DNA of 64,000 bases from Ceratothoa steindachneri (GCA_963969495.1 OZ018318.1:175572294-175636293); one strand, 5' to 3'; positions 38,095 through 50,400 are shown, counted from the first letter of the stretch. Translations and numbers: made by a program. The notes: a model not told the origin generated them from the sequence alone.

Positions 38095-38225
38095 CTTTAA
38101 AACGATTGCTACATAGATATGGCACAATTTTCTTTATATACATACTGTGTCCCTCCCTGGAAGATTATATTCAATTATGTAGATTGAGTTGAAATATGTA
38201 TTTACAGAGGAATGATTTTCTGTGT

Positions 38226-38960
38226 TGATAACAACAATTTATATTAAAAAAGAAGCAGGTGACAAAAGTATTCAAACAAAAATAAGTGACTGTTGTATAA
38301 CCTTTGTTCGCAATAATAATTTTTCTACGCTAATAATCCCTTTTTGCATCCATTTCTTGATATTTTGCTGCACTCTTCTACAAAAATCTCCCTCAAAGAG
38401 ACAAGGTTCTGTAGGTTTCTCTCTCGAATTGCAGTTTTCAGAATTACCCTTAATGCTTAATAGGATTGATGCTTCTTGATTAAAGTGGCCATGGAAGAAA
38501 GCTGATCTTTTCCTATTCTTAACACATACTTAAGTTAACTTGTTAGTGGGCTTATGAACGTTTGCCTACTCTATATAATATCCAGTCATCTTGGTTGTGG
38601 AATCAATGCAGATGATATAACATTGTACCAAGATTCATATCCATAGTCCAAGATGCTCTTTGGGAAAATTTAAATGCTTCGATATATACTTTTCATAAAA
38701 AGAGAGGTTTTGTGGGGCTAAGAATGAATAAAGATCATTACTAGAGAGCTCTCTACTAATAGTTCCTTTACACACTATAGTTCCTGGCACCTCCAGATTT
38801 CTTTATAGATCTTTCATAATAATTACTGGATTAATCTTTTAAGATTTCGAAGCATGTAACGTCGAGACCTATCGTTAATACTATAAGGAGCACTGGCTCT
38901 TGGCAAGGAGGAGGTCATTCCATACTTGGGATGCTTTCGACTTCCTGAACATAAAGTTTC
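38226..38960 (-). pseudogene. Tc1-like transposase fossil 2
   Basis: Minus-strand translation gives, in order, INDRSRRYMLRNLKR, then GTISRELSSNDLYSFLAPQN, then FPKEHLGLW, and after a gap RERNLQNLVSLREIFVEEC followed by the tail. These are the N-terminal DNA-binding and C-terminal parts of a Tc1-family transposase. The central catalytic DND region is not found, so an internal deletion is likely. A terminus-like sequence GACAAAAGTATTCAAACAAA lies at about 38261-38280. It differs from fossil 1 and represents another subfamily. Confidence 0.68.
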
Positions 38961-39550
38961 GAATTCTAGAACATTAAATTTCATAAGTAACTTCAACTCG
39001 TTCAGAAATAGTTCGATAAGATAATTTACCTAAATGAAGTTAAATTCTATGCCTTCAAATAGTTTGAGGAACTTTTATGACCTTTGGCATTGGTTAAGCA
39101 AACTTCTTTGTTCTATGGATTCTTATCAATGAATGACTGCCAATATTCGGCAATTTATGTTTCCCTTATAGAAATTTTCCGAATCTACAACATTACTGTT
39201 TACATCGAATGTATAGTATTTCTTTGGTTAAAAAATAAGGCTTTGGTCACCTGTTAAAATTTCTTTATTAGTGGCTGTTCTTATACATATATGTACAAAG
39301 AAAAGTTTTCCCTTGTGTAATTCTTGTGAAAAATATATGTTTACCGAGTTTCTTGTAGGATTTATAACGAGACAAAAACAGGAAATATTTCAGAAATATT
39401 GAAAAGTCAATTGTGCAAAAACATACGTCACCTTACTGCAAATTTTTCAGCCACATATTTTTCTTGTTTTTGGATTCACATATTATTTATGCCTGTCTTT
39501 TCCACAATAACTTCGGTTTGATACCCCATCTGTGGGTATTAATTATAAAT

Positions 39551-39555
39551 TGTAA
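39551..39555. other. Target-site duplication, left (TGTAA)
   Basis: TGTAA immediately left of the 3' LTR; the same five bases are at 47448-47452 right of the 5' LTR. A 5-bp duplication is normal for Ty3/gypsy integrase. Confidence 0.9.
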
Positions 39556-41011
39556 TGTCGTAAAATGACCCTTGGTTTTGATCACTATACTTTTTGACAC
39601 CCTTTTAGTATCGGTATGCTTTAAGGGGCGTGCGTTACTTCTATGATGAAGTAGGCTTGGTTCTAAGAGTAGTAATTTAGTGGTTAAGTTCTTAAGGAAG
39701 AGCTATTTTTAAACACATAAGGATAAGAGGAAACACCAGAATCTACCAAAATAAACATGTATTTTAAATTAAAATCTTAAATATTACACACCAACAGTAA
39801 ACACATTTCTATCTTTGGCCTAAAGATCTTTCAATGACAAAACATAAACAAATAGGCTTCCCGTAAACATACCAATTGCCGATTAGTATTTTTTTATCGC
39901 GACTCTATTTGATTAGCGTTAAACATTAAATTAACGTACTCTCGTCTACAAACACATATGACCTAGGTTCAAGAACAATGGTTTCTACTCTCCTTTTAAA
40001 CATGGGACGTACTAAACTTCTACTATCGCAATAGAGATATAAATGTTATTGTTAACTTACAGGTAGGTATTAGGGATTGCCGGATGTCGCTGGAGGACTT
40101 ATCTCTCGCTTTGAAGTGTTGTGGCCGCTGCTTGAATTTTCGTCGCCTGTGACGGGGGCTGATTCTTCAACGTATTAAAGAACGGGAGCTCGTTGGGGCA
40201 GGGTTCTTCTCCTCTCACTCTTACGGAGCTTAAGATGTAAGAGTCGCTCGAGTGTGAGTGGCTTTGCTTTTCTTCAGTCGGACTTCTTTGCAGACTGAAA
40301 AGGCTTCTTCGGTATGGCACCGATATAAAACTTCACTATTTAGGTTAATACGGCCCTGAAAGTGGGAATCGATTTCTTAATCTGATCCTATCGTTTCTCA
40401 CGAACTAACCCTTCTTCTGGCGTATCGACTTCTAATCTTCTTGTCTCTCTAAAAAATCGATCTTCACGAACTAATCTTTCTTCTGGCGAATCGACTACTA
40501 ATAATCTTCTTGTCTGGCCGATGGATCGATCTTCACGAACTAATCCTCCTCTGGCGTATCGACTTCTGCTAATCCTCTTGTCTTTCTTTGCGGCGCTTAT
40601 TTATAGGCAGATTGCTGCCCCATCTAAAGGGGGAAGTGACCAGGCCACAGAGGCAAAGGGGAAAGGGAGCAAATGGTGAGTTAGCATCTGGGGAGTGCGA
40701 GAATTCCTGAGGTGGCACAGGGGTGCCCAAGTCAGCTCGCAAATTATAGGCTCGCAACCGCACCGCTACTTAGCGTGCCTTCTGACTCGCACCGCTTTTT
40801 TTTCCATAATCACGGGTTTATGGGTCTCGTAGGTAATTCGATCGTTAGAGCGTCGTTTAAGGACCTTAGATGGTCGCCTTCAAACAGATGTTAGCTCCAA
40901 CTGCCCACAGCGGCGGGGATATTACACATGGTAAGCATTTTCACCGGCTACCTTTCCCACGCTTCTCCTCATTAACTCCTCCAGGATGCTTAATGTAGCC
41001 ATTTTTCTACA
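39556..41011 (-). repeat. 3' LTR (1456 bp)
   Basis: Starts TGTCGTAAAATGACC and ends TTTTTCTACA. It is highly similar to 45925-47447. It holds three tandem units of 66-69 bp (40399, 40465 and 40534; CACGAACTAA...CTTGTCT). It lacks about 67 bp present in the other LTR. Confidence 0.95.
40399..40600. repeat. LTR-internal minisatellite, 3 units of 66-69 bp
   Basis: Each unit begins CACGAACTAA and contains CTGGCG(T/A)ATCGACT and CTTGTCT. The 5' LTR has the same three units at 46807, 46873 and 46942 plus a partial extra one. Confidence 0.88.
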
Positions 41012-41015
41012 TTTA

Positions 41016-41028
41016 CCTCTCTCCTTAA
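41016..41028 (-). other. Polypurine tract candidate
   Basis: On the minus strand AAGGAGAGAGG lies a few bases upstream of the 3' LTR start (TGTAGAAAAA), the position where plus-strand DNA synthesis is primed in LTR elements. Confidence 0.65.
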
Positions 41029-41279
41029 GAAAATAACGGGAGGGAGGGTTTCCAATCCGACGCTTACAATAATATACATGGATAACTTACGGAACATTAT
41101 ATTATACAATAAATTCTAGTTCACCCGGCAATGCCTCGATAACATTTTACCTGACCTTACATTAATTCCTATATTACTGTGCCAACTTAGGATCTTCTTA
41201 CCTACCACTAGGGGGTTACTTCCCCCCTACTTACTTACAATTCTACTGATTTACACTTAACTTTGCTATAATACAATAG

Positions 41280-42896
41280 TTGGGCTGCTCCTTAATCGTC
41301 GACAGGGTTCGGACCTAACGAGTCGGCCATACAATTGTTGGACCCTTTTATATAGTGAATGGAGTACTGGTACTCCATCAAGAGTAAACTCCATCTCAGG
41401 AGTCTTCCATTCTTACTCTTATTTTTACTTAAGTATTACAATGGTTTATGGTCGCATTCCAACTTAAACTCGCGCCCTATTAGATAATATTTGAATTTAC
41501 TTATGGACCATATTATGGCCAAAGCTTCGATTTCGATAGTAGCGTAGGCTTTTTCTCTACTCAACAGTTTCCTACTGACATAAGCTATGGGATAGGCTGT
41601 TTAGTCATCTTCGTATTGAAGCAATACTCCGCCTAACCCGTCCTGACTAGCGTCCATGCGAAGCCTGAAGATCTTGTTGGGATTTGGTAAGCGAAGAATG
41701 GGCGCAGTTACGAATTTTCTTTTTAGAACCTCCAATTGAGTTATTGCATGGGGGTTCCACGTGACAGGGTCTGACGCTCTCTTTTTTAACAAATCATTAA
41801 GTGGGGCCGCAATTGAAGCGAAGTGTGGTACAAAACGCCTGTAGAACAAGGCCGCTCCCATAAACGATCGGAGTGGTTTCTTTGTTTTCGGCCGGGGCAT
41901 CTTGACTATGGCGTCCACTTTTTCTTGCTGGGTAGTCAAGTGTTTTTGTCCTATTTTGAATCCCAGGTAGTCAATGGATTCGTAGGCAAAATAACACTTG
42001 GTCGACCCGGCGGTTAGACCTTGCTCCTTCAATTTCTCCAGCAATGAGCGTAAGGCGTGTAAGTGTGACTCCCATGTACGGGTAGCTACGTACACGTTGT
42101 CGAAGTAAAACGACACGTCACTTAGTCCAGCGATAATTCGCTTATTATCCTATTATAATTGCTACCGGCTGTAAGTAGTCCGAAGGGTAGCCTGGTAAAC
42201 TGTAACAGACCACTCTCGGTCGCAAACGCCATCAGTTTTTTTGGACTCCATAGCGAGAGGTATTTGATAGTACGCTTTACACAAATCCAATTCGGTGATG
42301 AATTTAGCGTCTTCAAATAAATGGAGATTTTGATCTATTAGTGGGATGGGCTCGGCGTCGAAAACGGTCACTGAATTCAATTTTCGGAAGTCCACACACA
42401 TCCGAAATGATTGATCAGGTTTCTTAACCATTACTATGGGGAAGCAATAATCGGACTCCGATGGCTCTAAAATTCCCAATTTTAGTAAATTCCGGACTTC
42501 CTTATTGAAAGCTTCTCGTAGGTGGATCGGTAAAGGATATGGTTTGCTCCGAACCACTAAATTAGTTTTAAGTTTTATTTTATGTATAAAATCCTTGGCA
42601 CATCCGGGGTTTTCAGAAATGACTTCTAGGAATTCCATGAGCAAGTTCAACATTTCTGCTTTTTGTTGAATCTCTAAGTGGGGATTTATCTTTAAATCCA
42701 CCCGAGGGTCTTCCGGGGTAGGTGAGAGCGAGGGAAGTTCGTATTCCTCGTCTTGTTCCACACACACGGTGTGTATGACTTGCAGGGGCGTACCCGGGTG
42801 AACGGCATCCATCGGTTCTTCTTCGTCTAGAAGGGTAATATTCTTTATGCACGCGCGGCGGTGATATTTTTTTAGCATGTTTATGTGATAGGTTCT
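41280..42896 (-). pseudogene. pol: pol, 3' part: reverse transcriptase and RNase H
   Basis: Begins in the GPF/Y tail of integrase (INMLKKYHRR) and, in the same frame, passes to RT. RT landmarks are ILEPSESDYCFPIVMVKKPD, MCVDFRKLNS and ELDLCKAYYQIPL with the first catalytic Asp; after frameshifts LLQFTRLPFGLLTAG. The YLDD box reads YFDNVYVA, so a catalytic Asp is replaced. Thumb and connection motifs follow (DYLGFKIGQKHLTTQQEKV, RSFMGAALFYRRFVPHFA). RNase H covers about 41700-41290: MDASQDGLGGVLLQYED, a stop, then AYVSRKLLSREKAYATIEIE and ECDHKPL. Little sequence remains before the polypurine tract, so RNase H ends pol. Confidence 0.9.
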
Positions 42897-43970
42897 TCAC
42901 CCTGTTGGGGTATCTATCAAGTAATCGACTGGACCCCGTGCCTCGATTACTTCAAACGGTCCCTTCCACTGGGCCCATAACTTATTATTTTCGGTCGGGA
43001 GTAATAATAAGACTTCATCTCCTGCCTTTAATTTTCGAGCCTTTGCTTTCATATCGAAGTAGTCCCGGTATTTGGCTAAATTTTTCTCGGCGTTCTCTCG
43101 AGCTAAGCCAGAGCAGTATTCTAGGCGCTTGCGCATATCCATCACGTAGGCGTAAGATGATTTGATTTCTTGGTCGAGCTTCGCGTTGGAAAATAATTCC
43201 TTAAGAATACTTATAGGACCTCGCACATTTCTCCCGTATAATAGCTCCAAGGGCGAGAGTCCCAACGTCCGATGAGGTATTTCTCGGCAGGCGAATAGGG
43301 CTGCCACTGTGTAGGGTTGTTTTGACACAACTTCTTCAATATATTTTTGAGAGTCCCGTTTAATTTCTCGCAGATTCCGTTAGCGGATGGATGAAATGGA
43401 CTCGTAAAAATTGGCTTGACTAACAGTAGTTTATTAAAATACTCCATCAATTCTGAGGTGAATTGGCGCCCTCTATCCGATAGAATTTCTTTAGGCAGGC
43501 CTACTCGTGCAAAAATTGAAATTAATGCTTCCGCGCAGGAAATAGTGTCAATCTTCCGTAGGGCCACGGCATCTGGGAACCGGGTGGCACAATCCACTAG
43601 GGTGAGGATGTAGGAGTGTCCTCCACTTGAAGGGGGGTGAATTGGTCCTACCAAATCAATAGCTACTCGAAAGAATGGTTCGGTAATAACGGGCGCTTTT
43701 TGTAAGGGAGCGGGAGGTACCCATCCTCTGGAGGGATCCTTCTGACACACGTCGCATGATCGGCAATAGGCCACAATTTCCCTGGCGGCCTGGGGCCAAT
43801 AAAAGTGTCAGAATATCTGCTGTGCCGTCTTGTTGTGCCCAAAGTGTCCGGCTAATATTCCATCATGCACGGTATTCAAAATTCTTTGCGTGTATTCTTG
43901 AGGTACACACAGTGTTTTCTTGTTCTCCTTATCCTCCTCGCTGATAGTACGGTAGAGAAGTGAGTCTTCT
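42897..43970 (-). pseudogene. pol: pol, middle part: integrase
   Basis: The HHCC zinc-binding domain has HDGILAGHFGHNKT and, after one TGA, CRSCDVCQ. The core keeps all three acidic residues: Asp in FFRVAIDLVGPI, Asp in ILSDRGRQFTSELMEYF and Glu in NGICEKLNGTL, with 35 residues between the last two (D,D35E). A frameshift falls at about 43211-43330. The C-terminal domain (SSYAYVMDMRKRLEYCSG, KAGDEVLLLLP, WKGPFEVIEARGPVDYLID) is a GPF/Y module. One TGA at 42897-42899 separates it from the RT part in the same frame. Integrase inserts the cDNA copy into chromosomes. Its place before RT is the unusual point. Confidence 0.93.
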
Positions 43971-44475
43971 AGGATATACTGGATAGGCTTCTTTCCTTTC
44001 ACTTGGAGAATTTCACCTTTAAAAGCTTTCTCCCATAGAGGATTAAGAGTGGGGCATTCCTTCTGAGCACTGGCGAAGAAAGTCAATTTGAACCCATTGT
44101 CTTCGAGGGTAATCCTCGAGGTCAACTTAGCAGGTTGCTCTTTCTTCTGGGCTTCTTGTGCCCGGGTGACTACTTGTTGGGCCACTTCTTGCTGGGGAAT
44201 TAGGGGCTTTTGCCTGATTAGTACTGCGCAAAACTTAATCGGGGCTACTACCACGTCCGTCCAACCGGTGAAATATCTGCATTGTATAGGACATCTCACG
44301 ACGGGGAATCGATTGGCACGTCCTAAAAAGTCGTGGACGATTGCAAATTTCTTTTGGTTAGGGTTTACTGGGGGCAGCAACTTGTCGGATACCACTATGC
44401 ACGTACATCCGGTGTCTCTGACTAAAGTGGATACTCGGCACCCATTAACAGTGCCCTCTTCAAATTGTAGGCCAC
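43971..44475 (-). pseudogene. pol: pol, 5' part: aspartic protease and linker
   Basis: Reading CRVSTLVRDTGCTCIVVSDK, the DTG catalytic triad is at 44408-44416. The following segment (QCRYFTGWTDVVVAPIKFC) matches the same region of copy II. A linker of about 100 residues then leads into the integrase zinc domain. It overlaps the end of gag in a different frame, which fits either programmed frameshifting or decay. Confidence 0.8.
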
Positions 44476-45701
44476 CTGGCGAACTTTTGTTGAATAGGAA
44501 GGTACCTGTTGCTGGGGCCCTTCGGATGTTGGCGCGGGGACGTAGGACGAATTAGCTTGTCCTGCTGGGATCGCGGCAGTCAGGTTTTGCACCTGTTGTC
44601 TCGAGGTCTCCCTCAGTCGGGAGTCCTGTGGGCACTGGAAACTCAGGTGACCTATTATCCCGCAGGTATAACAAGTGACGGGCCTCCTGGGATACGTGCC
44701 GGTATTAGGGTATGATCCTTGTGGAATCCTACCTTCTTTTTTATTTTTTTCTCCTCCAAAATTTGGTTTATAAGTTCCTTTTGCTGCTGAGAACTTAAAG
44801 GGCTTCTTCTGTAAATGCCTGGGTGGCGGCCCATTTTTCTTTGGGGAGGGAGCCTTCTCTTTCTTGTACTTCCTAGCATATAACCGATGATTTACCGCGT
44901 GGAGGTCAGCCTCGTCCAGACACTCTTTGAAGGTAGAAGCTTTTCGGTCCTTAACGAATGCACGGATTTCCTGGGGTAGTGTACTTAGTAACTGATCTCT
45001 AAGCATGAAGTCGACGACCGCAGCGACTTTGTTCTCTACCCCTTCTGACTCCATCCAAAACTGTAGGCTTCGACGAAGCTCAAAGACAAAATGTTTGTAT
45101 GTTTGTCCAGGTCTCATACGAGACTGCCTGAACATAATCCTATATTCTTCCGGGTTAAGGTTTGTTGCTGAGAGAAGTTCGGCTTTGAGAGTGGAATAGT
45201 CCACAGTCGCTTATGAGGGTAAAGATATGAATATCTCTCTCATCCTACGATTGAGTAGCGGTAAAAATCTGGCGATCCCATCTTTTTCTAGGTCCCAATT
45301 ATTGACTTCAAATATTTTCTCAAAATGGGAGAGATAGGAGCATAAATCTTCATCGTCCCTGTACTCCGGGAGTTTCATGCTGGCCGCTGGTGACATTCCT
45401 GTTCTGGATGACACTGACTGCACCTCTAACTCGTCTTTGCTAAGAGCTCTTTCGTGGGCCCTTATCTTCTCTTTTTCATCAGCTTCCATTTTCATCTTTT
45501 CTCTTCTTTCATCAGCTTCCATTTTCGCTCTTTCTCTTCTTTCATCAGCTTCCATTTTAATTTTACGTTCCTCTCTTCTTCTTCTCTTTCGTTTCTCTCT
45601 TTCGCCTGAATAAACGAGTTCAGCTCGGTTCCTTCCAGTCCTAGGCTTTGACCTTGCTTCCGATAAAGGTCAAACAATGCCATCGCGCTTATGTCAGTCA
45701 T
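44422..45701 (-). pseudogene. gag: gag with coiled coil, SCAN-like capsid and zinc knuckle
   Basis: The likely start is the ATG at 45699-45701 (MTDISAMALFDLYRKQG). A charged coiled-coil stretch built from MEADERRE-type repeats follows, with a frameshift near 45555-45500. KLPEYRDDEDLCSYLSHFEK opens the structural domain; one in-frame TAA lies near 45211. The capsid segment (about 45147-44900) runs EYRIMFRQSRMRPGQTYKHF, SLQFWMESE, LRDQLLSTLPQEIRAFVKD and FKECLDEAD, a SCAN-like pattern. A CCHC knuckle (CYTCGIIGHLSFQC, C-x2-C-x4-H-x4-C) lies near 44630-44675. Gag would form the cytoplasmic particle. Confidence 0.9.
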
Positions 45702-45900
45702 CTACCTTGTTTTTATTCAAGCCTGACCTACTCCACCACCGAAACTTACCACTTGGCCTAACAATTACCTTTAGATGGTATCCACCTCTAACTTTACCAA
45801 TTTCCCACTCGTCAAATATTCTATTATTCCTTGTGTTCCTTTTATGTGTTAACTCTTCCTTAAATAGACACTGCTGGGTTCTTTCTAATATAAAACCTCT

Positions 45901-45913
45901 AGACCTAACACCA
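45901..45913 (-). other. Primer-binding site candidate
   Basis: On the minus strand TGGTGTTAGGTCT begins 11 bases inside the 5' LTR. The leading TGG would pair with the CCA end of a tRNA. I do not assign the tRNA. The 11-base gap is longer than usual. Confidence 0.5.
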
Positions 45914-45924
45914 CTTTTATAATA

Positions 45925-47447
45925 TGTCGTGGAATCACCCTTGGTTTTGATCACTATACTTTTTGACACCCTTTTAGTATCGGTATGCTTTAAGGGGAGT
46001 GCATTACTTCTATGATGAAGTAGGCTTTGTTCTAAGAGTGCTAATTTAGTGGTTTAGTTCTTAAGGAAGAGCTATTTTCAAACACATAAGGATAAGAGGA
46101 AACACCAGAATCTACCAAAATAAACATGTATTTTAAATTAAAAACTTAAATATTACACACCAACAGTTAACACATTTCTATCTTTGGCCTCAAAGATCTT
46201 TCAATGACAAAACATAAACAAATAGGCTTCCCGTAAACATACCAAATGCCGATTAGTATTTTTTTATCGCGACTCTATTTGATTAGCGTTAAAAATTAAA
46301 TTAACGTACTCTCGTCTACAAACACATATGACCTAGGTTCAAGAACAATGGTTTCTACTCTCCTTTAAAACATGGGACGTACTAAACTTCTACTATCGCA
46401 ATAGGAATATAAATGTTATTGTTAACTTACAGGTAGGTATTAGGGATTGCCGGATGTCGCTGGAGGACTTATCTCTTGCTTTGAAGTGTTGTGGCCGCTG
46501 CTTGAATTTTCGTCGCCTGTGACGGGGGCTGATTCTTCAACGTAATTAAAGAACGGGAGCTCGTTGGGGCAGGGTTCTTCTCCTCTCACTCTTACGGAGC
46601 TTAAGATGTGAGAGTCGCTCGAGTGTGAGTGGCTTTGCTTTTCTTCAGTCGGACTTCTTTGCAGACTGAAAAGGCTTCTTCGATATGGCACTGATATAAA
46701 ACTTGACTATTTAGGTTAATACGGCCCTGAAAGTGGGGATCGATTTCTTAATCTGATCCTATCGTTTCTCACGGAAATAGTCTAGTATGGCTGAAGGATC
46801 GATCTTCACGAACTAACCCTTTTTCTGGCGTATCGAATTCTAATCTTCTTGTCTGTCTGAAAAATCGATCTTCACGAACTAATCTTTCTTCTGGCGAATC
46901 AACTACTCTTTAGCTTCTTGTCTGGCCGATGGATCGATCTTCACGAACTAATCCTCCTCTGGCGTATCGACTTCTGCTAATCCTCTTGTCTTTCTTTGCG
47001 TTGCTTATTTATAGGCGGATTGCTGCCTTATCTAAAGGGGGAAGTGACTAGGCCACAGAGGCCACGAAGGGGGGGGGGAAGCGAAGGGTGAGTTAGCATC
47101 TGGGGAGTGAGAGAATTCCTGAAGTGGCACAGGGGTGCCTAAGTCAGCTCGCAAATTATAGGCTGGCAACCGCACCGCTACTTAGCGTGCCTTCTGACTC
47201 GCACCGCTTTTTTTCCATAACCACGGGTTTATGAGTATCGTAGGTAATTCGATCGTTAGAGCGTCGTTTAAGGACCTTAGGTGGTCACCTTCAAACAGAT
47301 GTTAGCTCCAACTGCCCACAGCAGCGGGAAGATCACACATGGTAAGCATTTTCGCCGGCTACCTTTCCCACGCTTCTCCTCATAAGGGAGGGGGGCTTTA
47401 ATGTACCTATACTCCTCCAGGATGCTTAATGTAGCCATTTCTCCACA
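45925..47447 (-). repeat. 5' LTR (1523 bp)
   Basis: Starts TGTCGTGGAATCACC and ends ATTTCTCCACA. Compared with the 3' LTR it has about 67 extra bases, mainly near 46775-46800 (an extra partial minisatellite unit) and 47385-47412. Many scattered substitutions also separate the two, so insertion was not recent. Confidence 0.95.
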
Positions 47448-47452
47448 TGTAA
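47448..47452. other. Target-site duplication, right (TGTAA)
   Basis: Matches 39551-39555. Confidence 0.9.
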
Positions 47453-50400
47453 CAAAGAAGAATCCTAAAAAAGTGTTGTAAAAGTTTTACTAATTTGAAG
47501 TGGAACTGCGAGCACCATTACAACTAAATAAACAGTATAATTGTATTTATCTTTATATGTTTTCAGGTGTATCTTTTGCCAGTCCAGTGTTAGGTATGTA
47601 GTAATGTATCATAAGTGTCATCATTTTGTAACGTTTAATTATGATTTATTTTAAAATGTAAATCAAAATGTTAATGTTAATCTTAATTTCCAATTGCCTT
47701 CGGTGGGAATTCGTTTTAAATGTACCTTTCTTAGGTTCTCTGCCGTGGTTAAACAATTTAGTCTGCCCAAATTATCGAAAAACTTCCTTCTTTCTAGTTT
47801 TAGACCAAAGAAATGATTCAAATTTTTAACTAGGGTTGTTTTTCGTAATTCCTCTCTTGCTTTCGGCTCTTTTTGTGATCTCTTATGAAACAAGGCAAAA
47901 TATAGATTTGATTCTAGATGTTTTGTTCTGCCTTTCAACTGATAGAGAAATAGTGTCACCCCGTAAGCAATTTTACCCTATTTCTTTCATATTCACTTAC
48001 ATTCATGAGAATATTTATTCACAAGACAAATTGCTAATACTTGTTGAACATAAATCCGACCGATTGAGATGAGAAATTGAATTCCCTTAGGAACGTTGAG
48101 AGATGTGAACAATGTAAACCCATGGAGGAAGTCTGGTGAAAACTAATAATGCTATTGTCATTTTATTTCCTTCCACTCTATTGTGCTCCAAGATTTCCCC
48201 CAAAGGAAAAGGGTTAGGTTATAGCAATACCTTTCTCATAGAGTAAATTCTTTTATAAACAGTATTTCTGATCATTATTTGCCTCTGAACAAAATATACT
48301 TTTAGAAATTGATTTTAGCTAACTCAAAATATTTCTGCAGAATAGAAATTCTCACCTTATTCATTATTCAGATTATACGGCAAATAAAAAAATTGAACAG
48401 TTCTTTTTTAGGAACATTTTTCTTAAAAGAGCTAAAATAACTAGAATATAATGCAGATTTATTTGCTGGCCAAGTAATTGTCTAAACTTTACTCAGTGAT
48501 CATCCAAGATTTAACACCTGTCTCTCTATATACTTTGCTGCACTTTTCTCTTGAATGATTAAACACATTGTTATAAAACAGTATATAGCTTGTATTGTAT
48601 TTTCAATAGCTTGATATTTTGTGAAAAAGAGGGTTTTTTTCATCTTGAATGAAGGGAGGAGTAAAAGATAATTCACATACAAAATATTATTCTGCAATGG
48701 TATTTTCATCTCATAATTACATTAAACTCTACAGCATTATTTTCTGCCAGCTTTATATTGCTAAGTATTTTTATGTGTTTTACTTTTAGTTTTTTAAATG
48801 AAGATTTGTGTATAGTAGTAGATAATTCAGGTGCAAAAATTACTCTTACAAAGCTTGATACCTCAAAATTACCACGATATTCTTCGTCTATTTAACCGAG
48901 GTGATTAAGACAGCTTCTATTCCGACATTTTAGTCCAATTTGAGAAGGATACTTAGAAAAGACATTCAATCAATCATTTTTATAACTGAAAAGTAGTCGC
49001 CTTTTGTTAAAATAGAAAAATCCTTTTTATACTTTACAATTGACTTCATTATTATTAATATTTGATATATATCTATTTTTTCATACGCGACAATGATAGC
49101 TTTTTGTCATTCTATCCATAATTAGGATTTAATTTCTCTAACATGAATATATTTGATCCATTAAAGGATGACTGTGTGTCTTCCCCCTGCTAGTGCAATT
49201 GAATGTATCAATATAGGGCTTTTGTACTTGCCTAATGGGTATGGATTTATAGGTTTAAGATTCTTGATCTCTTAAAAAATATTAAGGCTGTGCTGTTTTA
49301 ACATGGTAGCCATCAGGAGGTAGGTTGGGGTACTATTGGTTGCGATCCGTACTTTGTTAGCACTCACCAATAAGTATAATTTCTAAGGAGTTCAAACAGG
49401 AAAATAAAAGGCCCTTTTTTAAAACCTAAAGATTGATACTATCAAATTTGAGCTCATTTATATTTAATCAGTCAATAGTAAACTATTTGACTCCATTGTT
49501 AGTGCTAAGATTATTGAAGACGTGTATCTAAGTAATTAATATATGTCTCGCACTACGGTTTCCGAAATGACTCATGCTTAATTAATTTGCTCAATTTATT
49601 TCACAAAATTATACAACCTTTAATCTGGCTAAGGAGTTTGATGCAGTTTAACATAACTTCAAAAAGGTTTTTGAAAACATTCCAAATAGAGTGATTTGGG
49701 TTTGTTTTTACATTTCTTTAATGTTAAGTTAATTGTTACCATCATTGTTAATTTCTCAAAGATGATAAACTTTACGTAAAATAATGCACTTTTTATTAAT
49801 TTCAAGTAGTTATCTTTAACTAGATCATGGTCTTCTTTGCGCTATTTTAATACTAGATGTTTTATTCTATTATTAATATATTGTCTGTTGGATCAGAAAA
49901 ATATGACATGATCTTTTATCGAGACCATCTTTTCATCATTTTGACATCATAGTGAAATGCTAATTCTTTTATCAAACACAAAATAATAGGTATACCTATT
50001 GAGGGGTATAATAACATATGTTGTTCCCCTTTTTATTTAAAAGTTATTACTTGGCTTGGCCCCTAAACTAACGGCGTTATACCGTTACCTAACCAAGTCT
50101 AGTAGATTTCCGTGTGGTCGAAAGGTGGCCAACATTATTGCTATTCAAATAACCTCATACTTTAACCTGCGTTAAAACTGGAAACAGAAAATTTTTATGT
50201 TGAATGCTATAACGATCTAGTGAAGTAGTAGATAATATAAAGCACGTAGTTATTAATAGTCGAAAACTTAGCAAGAAACTATTGAGAATAAGATGAATGA
50301 GAACCAGGTTTCAGAAAGGATTATATTTTGAAAAAGTATAAAAAGTTAGAAAACTTAGGTAGAACAGCTGCGTCAAAATCGAAAATTTGAAGAGGAAGTT

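Larger units (their letters stand above)
39556..47447 (-). mobile_element. Complete Gmr1-like Ty3/gypsy LTR retrotransposon (7.9 kb)
   Basis: Bounded by two LTRs (39556-41011 and 45925-47447) that both start TGTCGT and end in CA, and flanked by the 5-bp duplication TGTAA. Transcription is on the minus strand, so the 5' LTR is at the right. The internal order is gag (SCAN-like capsid, zinc knuckle), aspartic protease, integrase, RT and RNase H. Protease and integrase share a frame broken by one TGA; integrase and RT share a frame broken by one TGA. Hence the original pol was one polyprotein with integrase before RT. That order with gypsy-type domains is the mark of Gmr1-like elements (Goodwin and Poulter). 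Stops and frameshifts make this copy defective. Confidence 0.93.
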
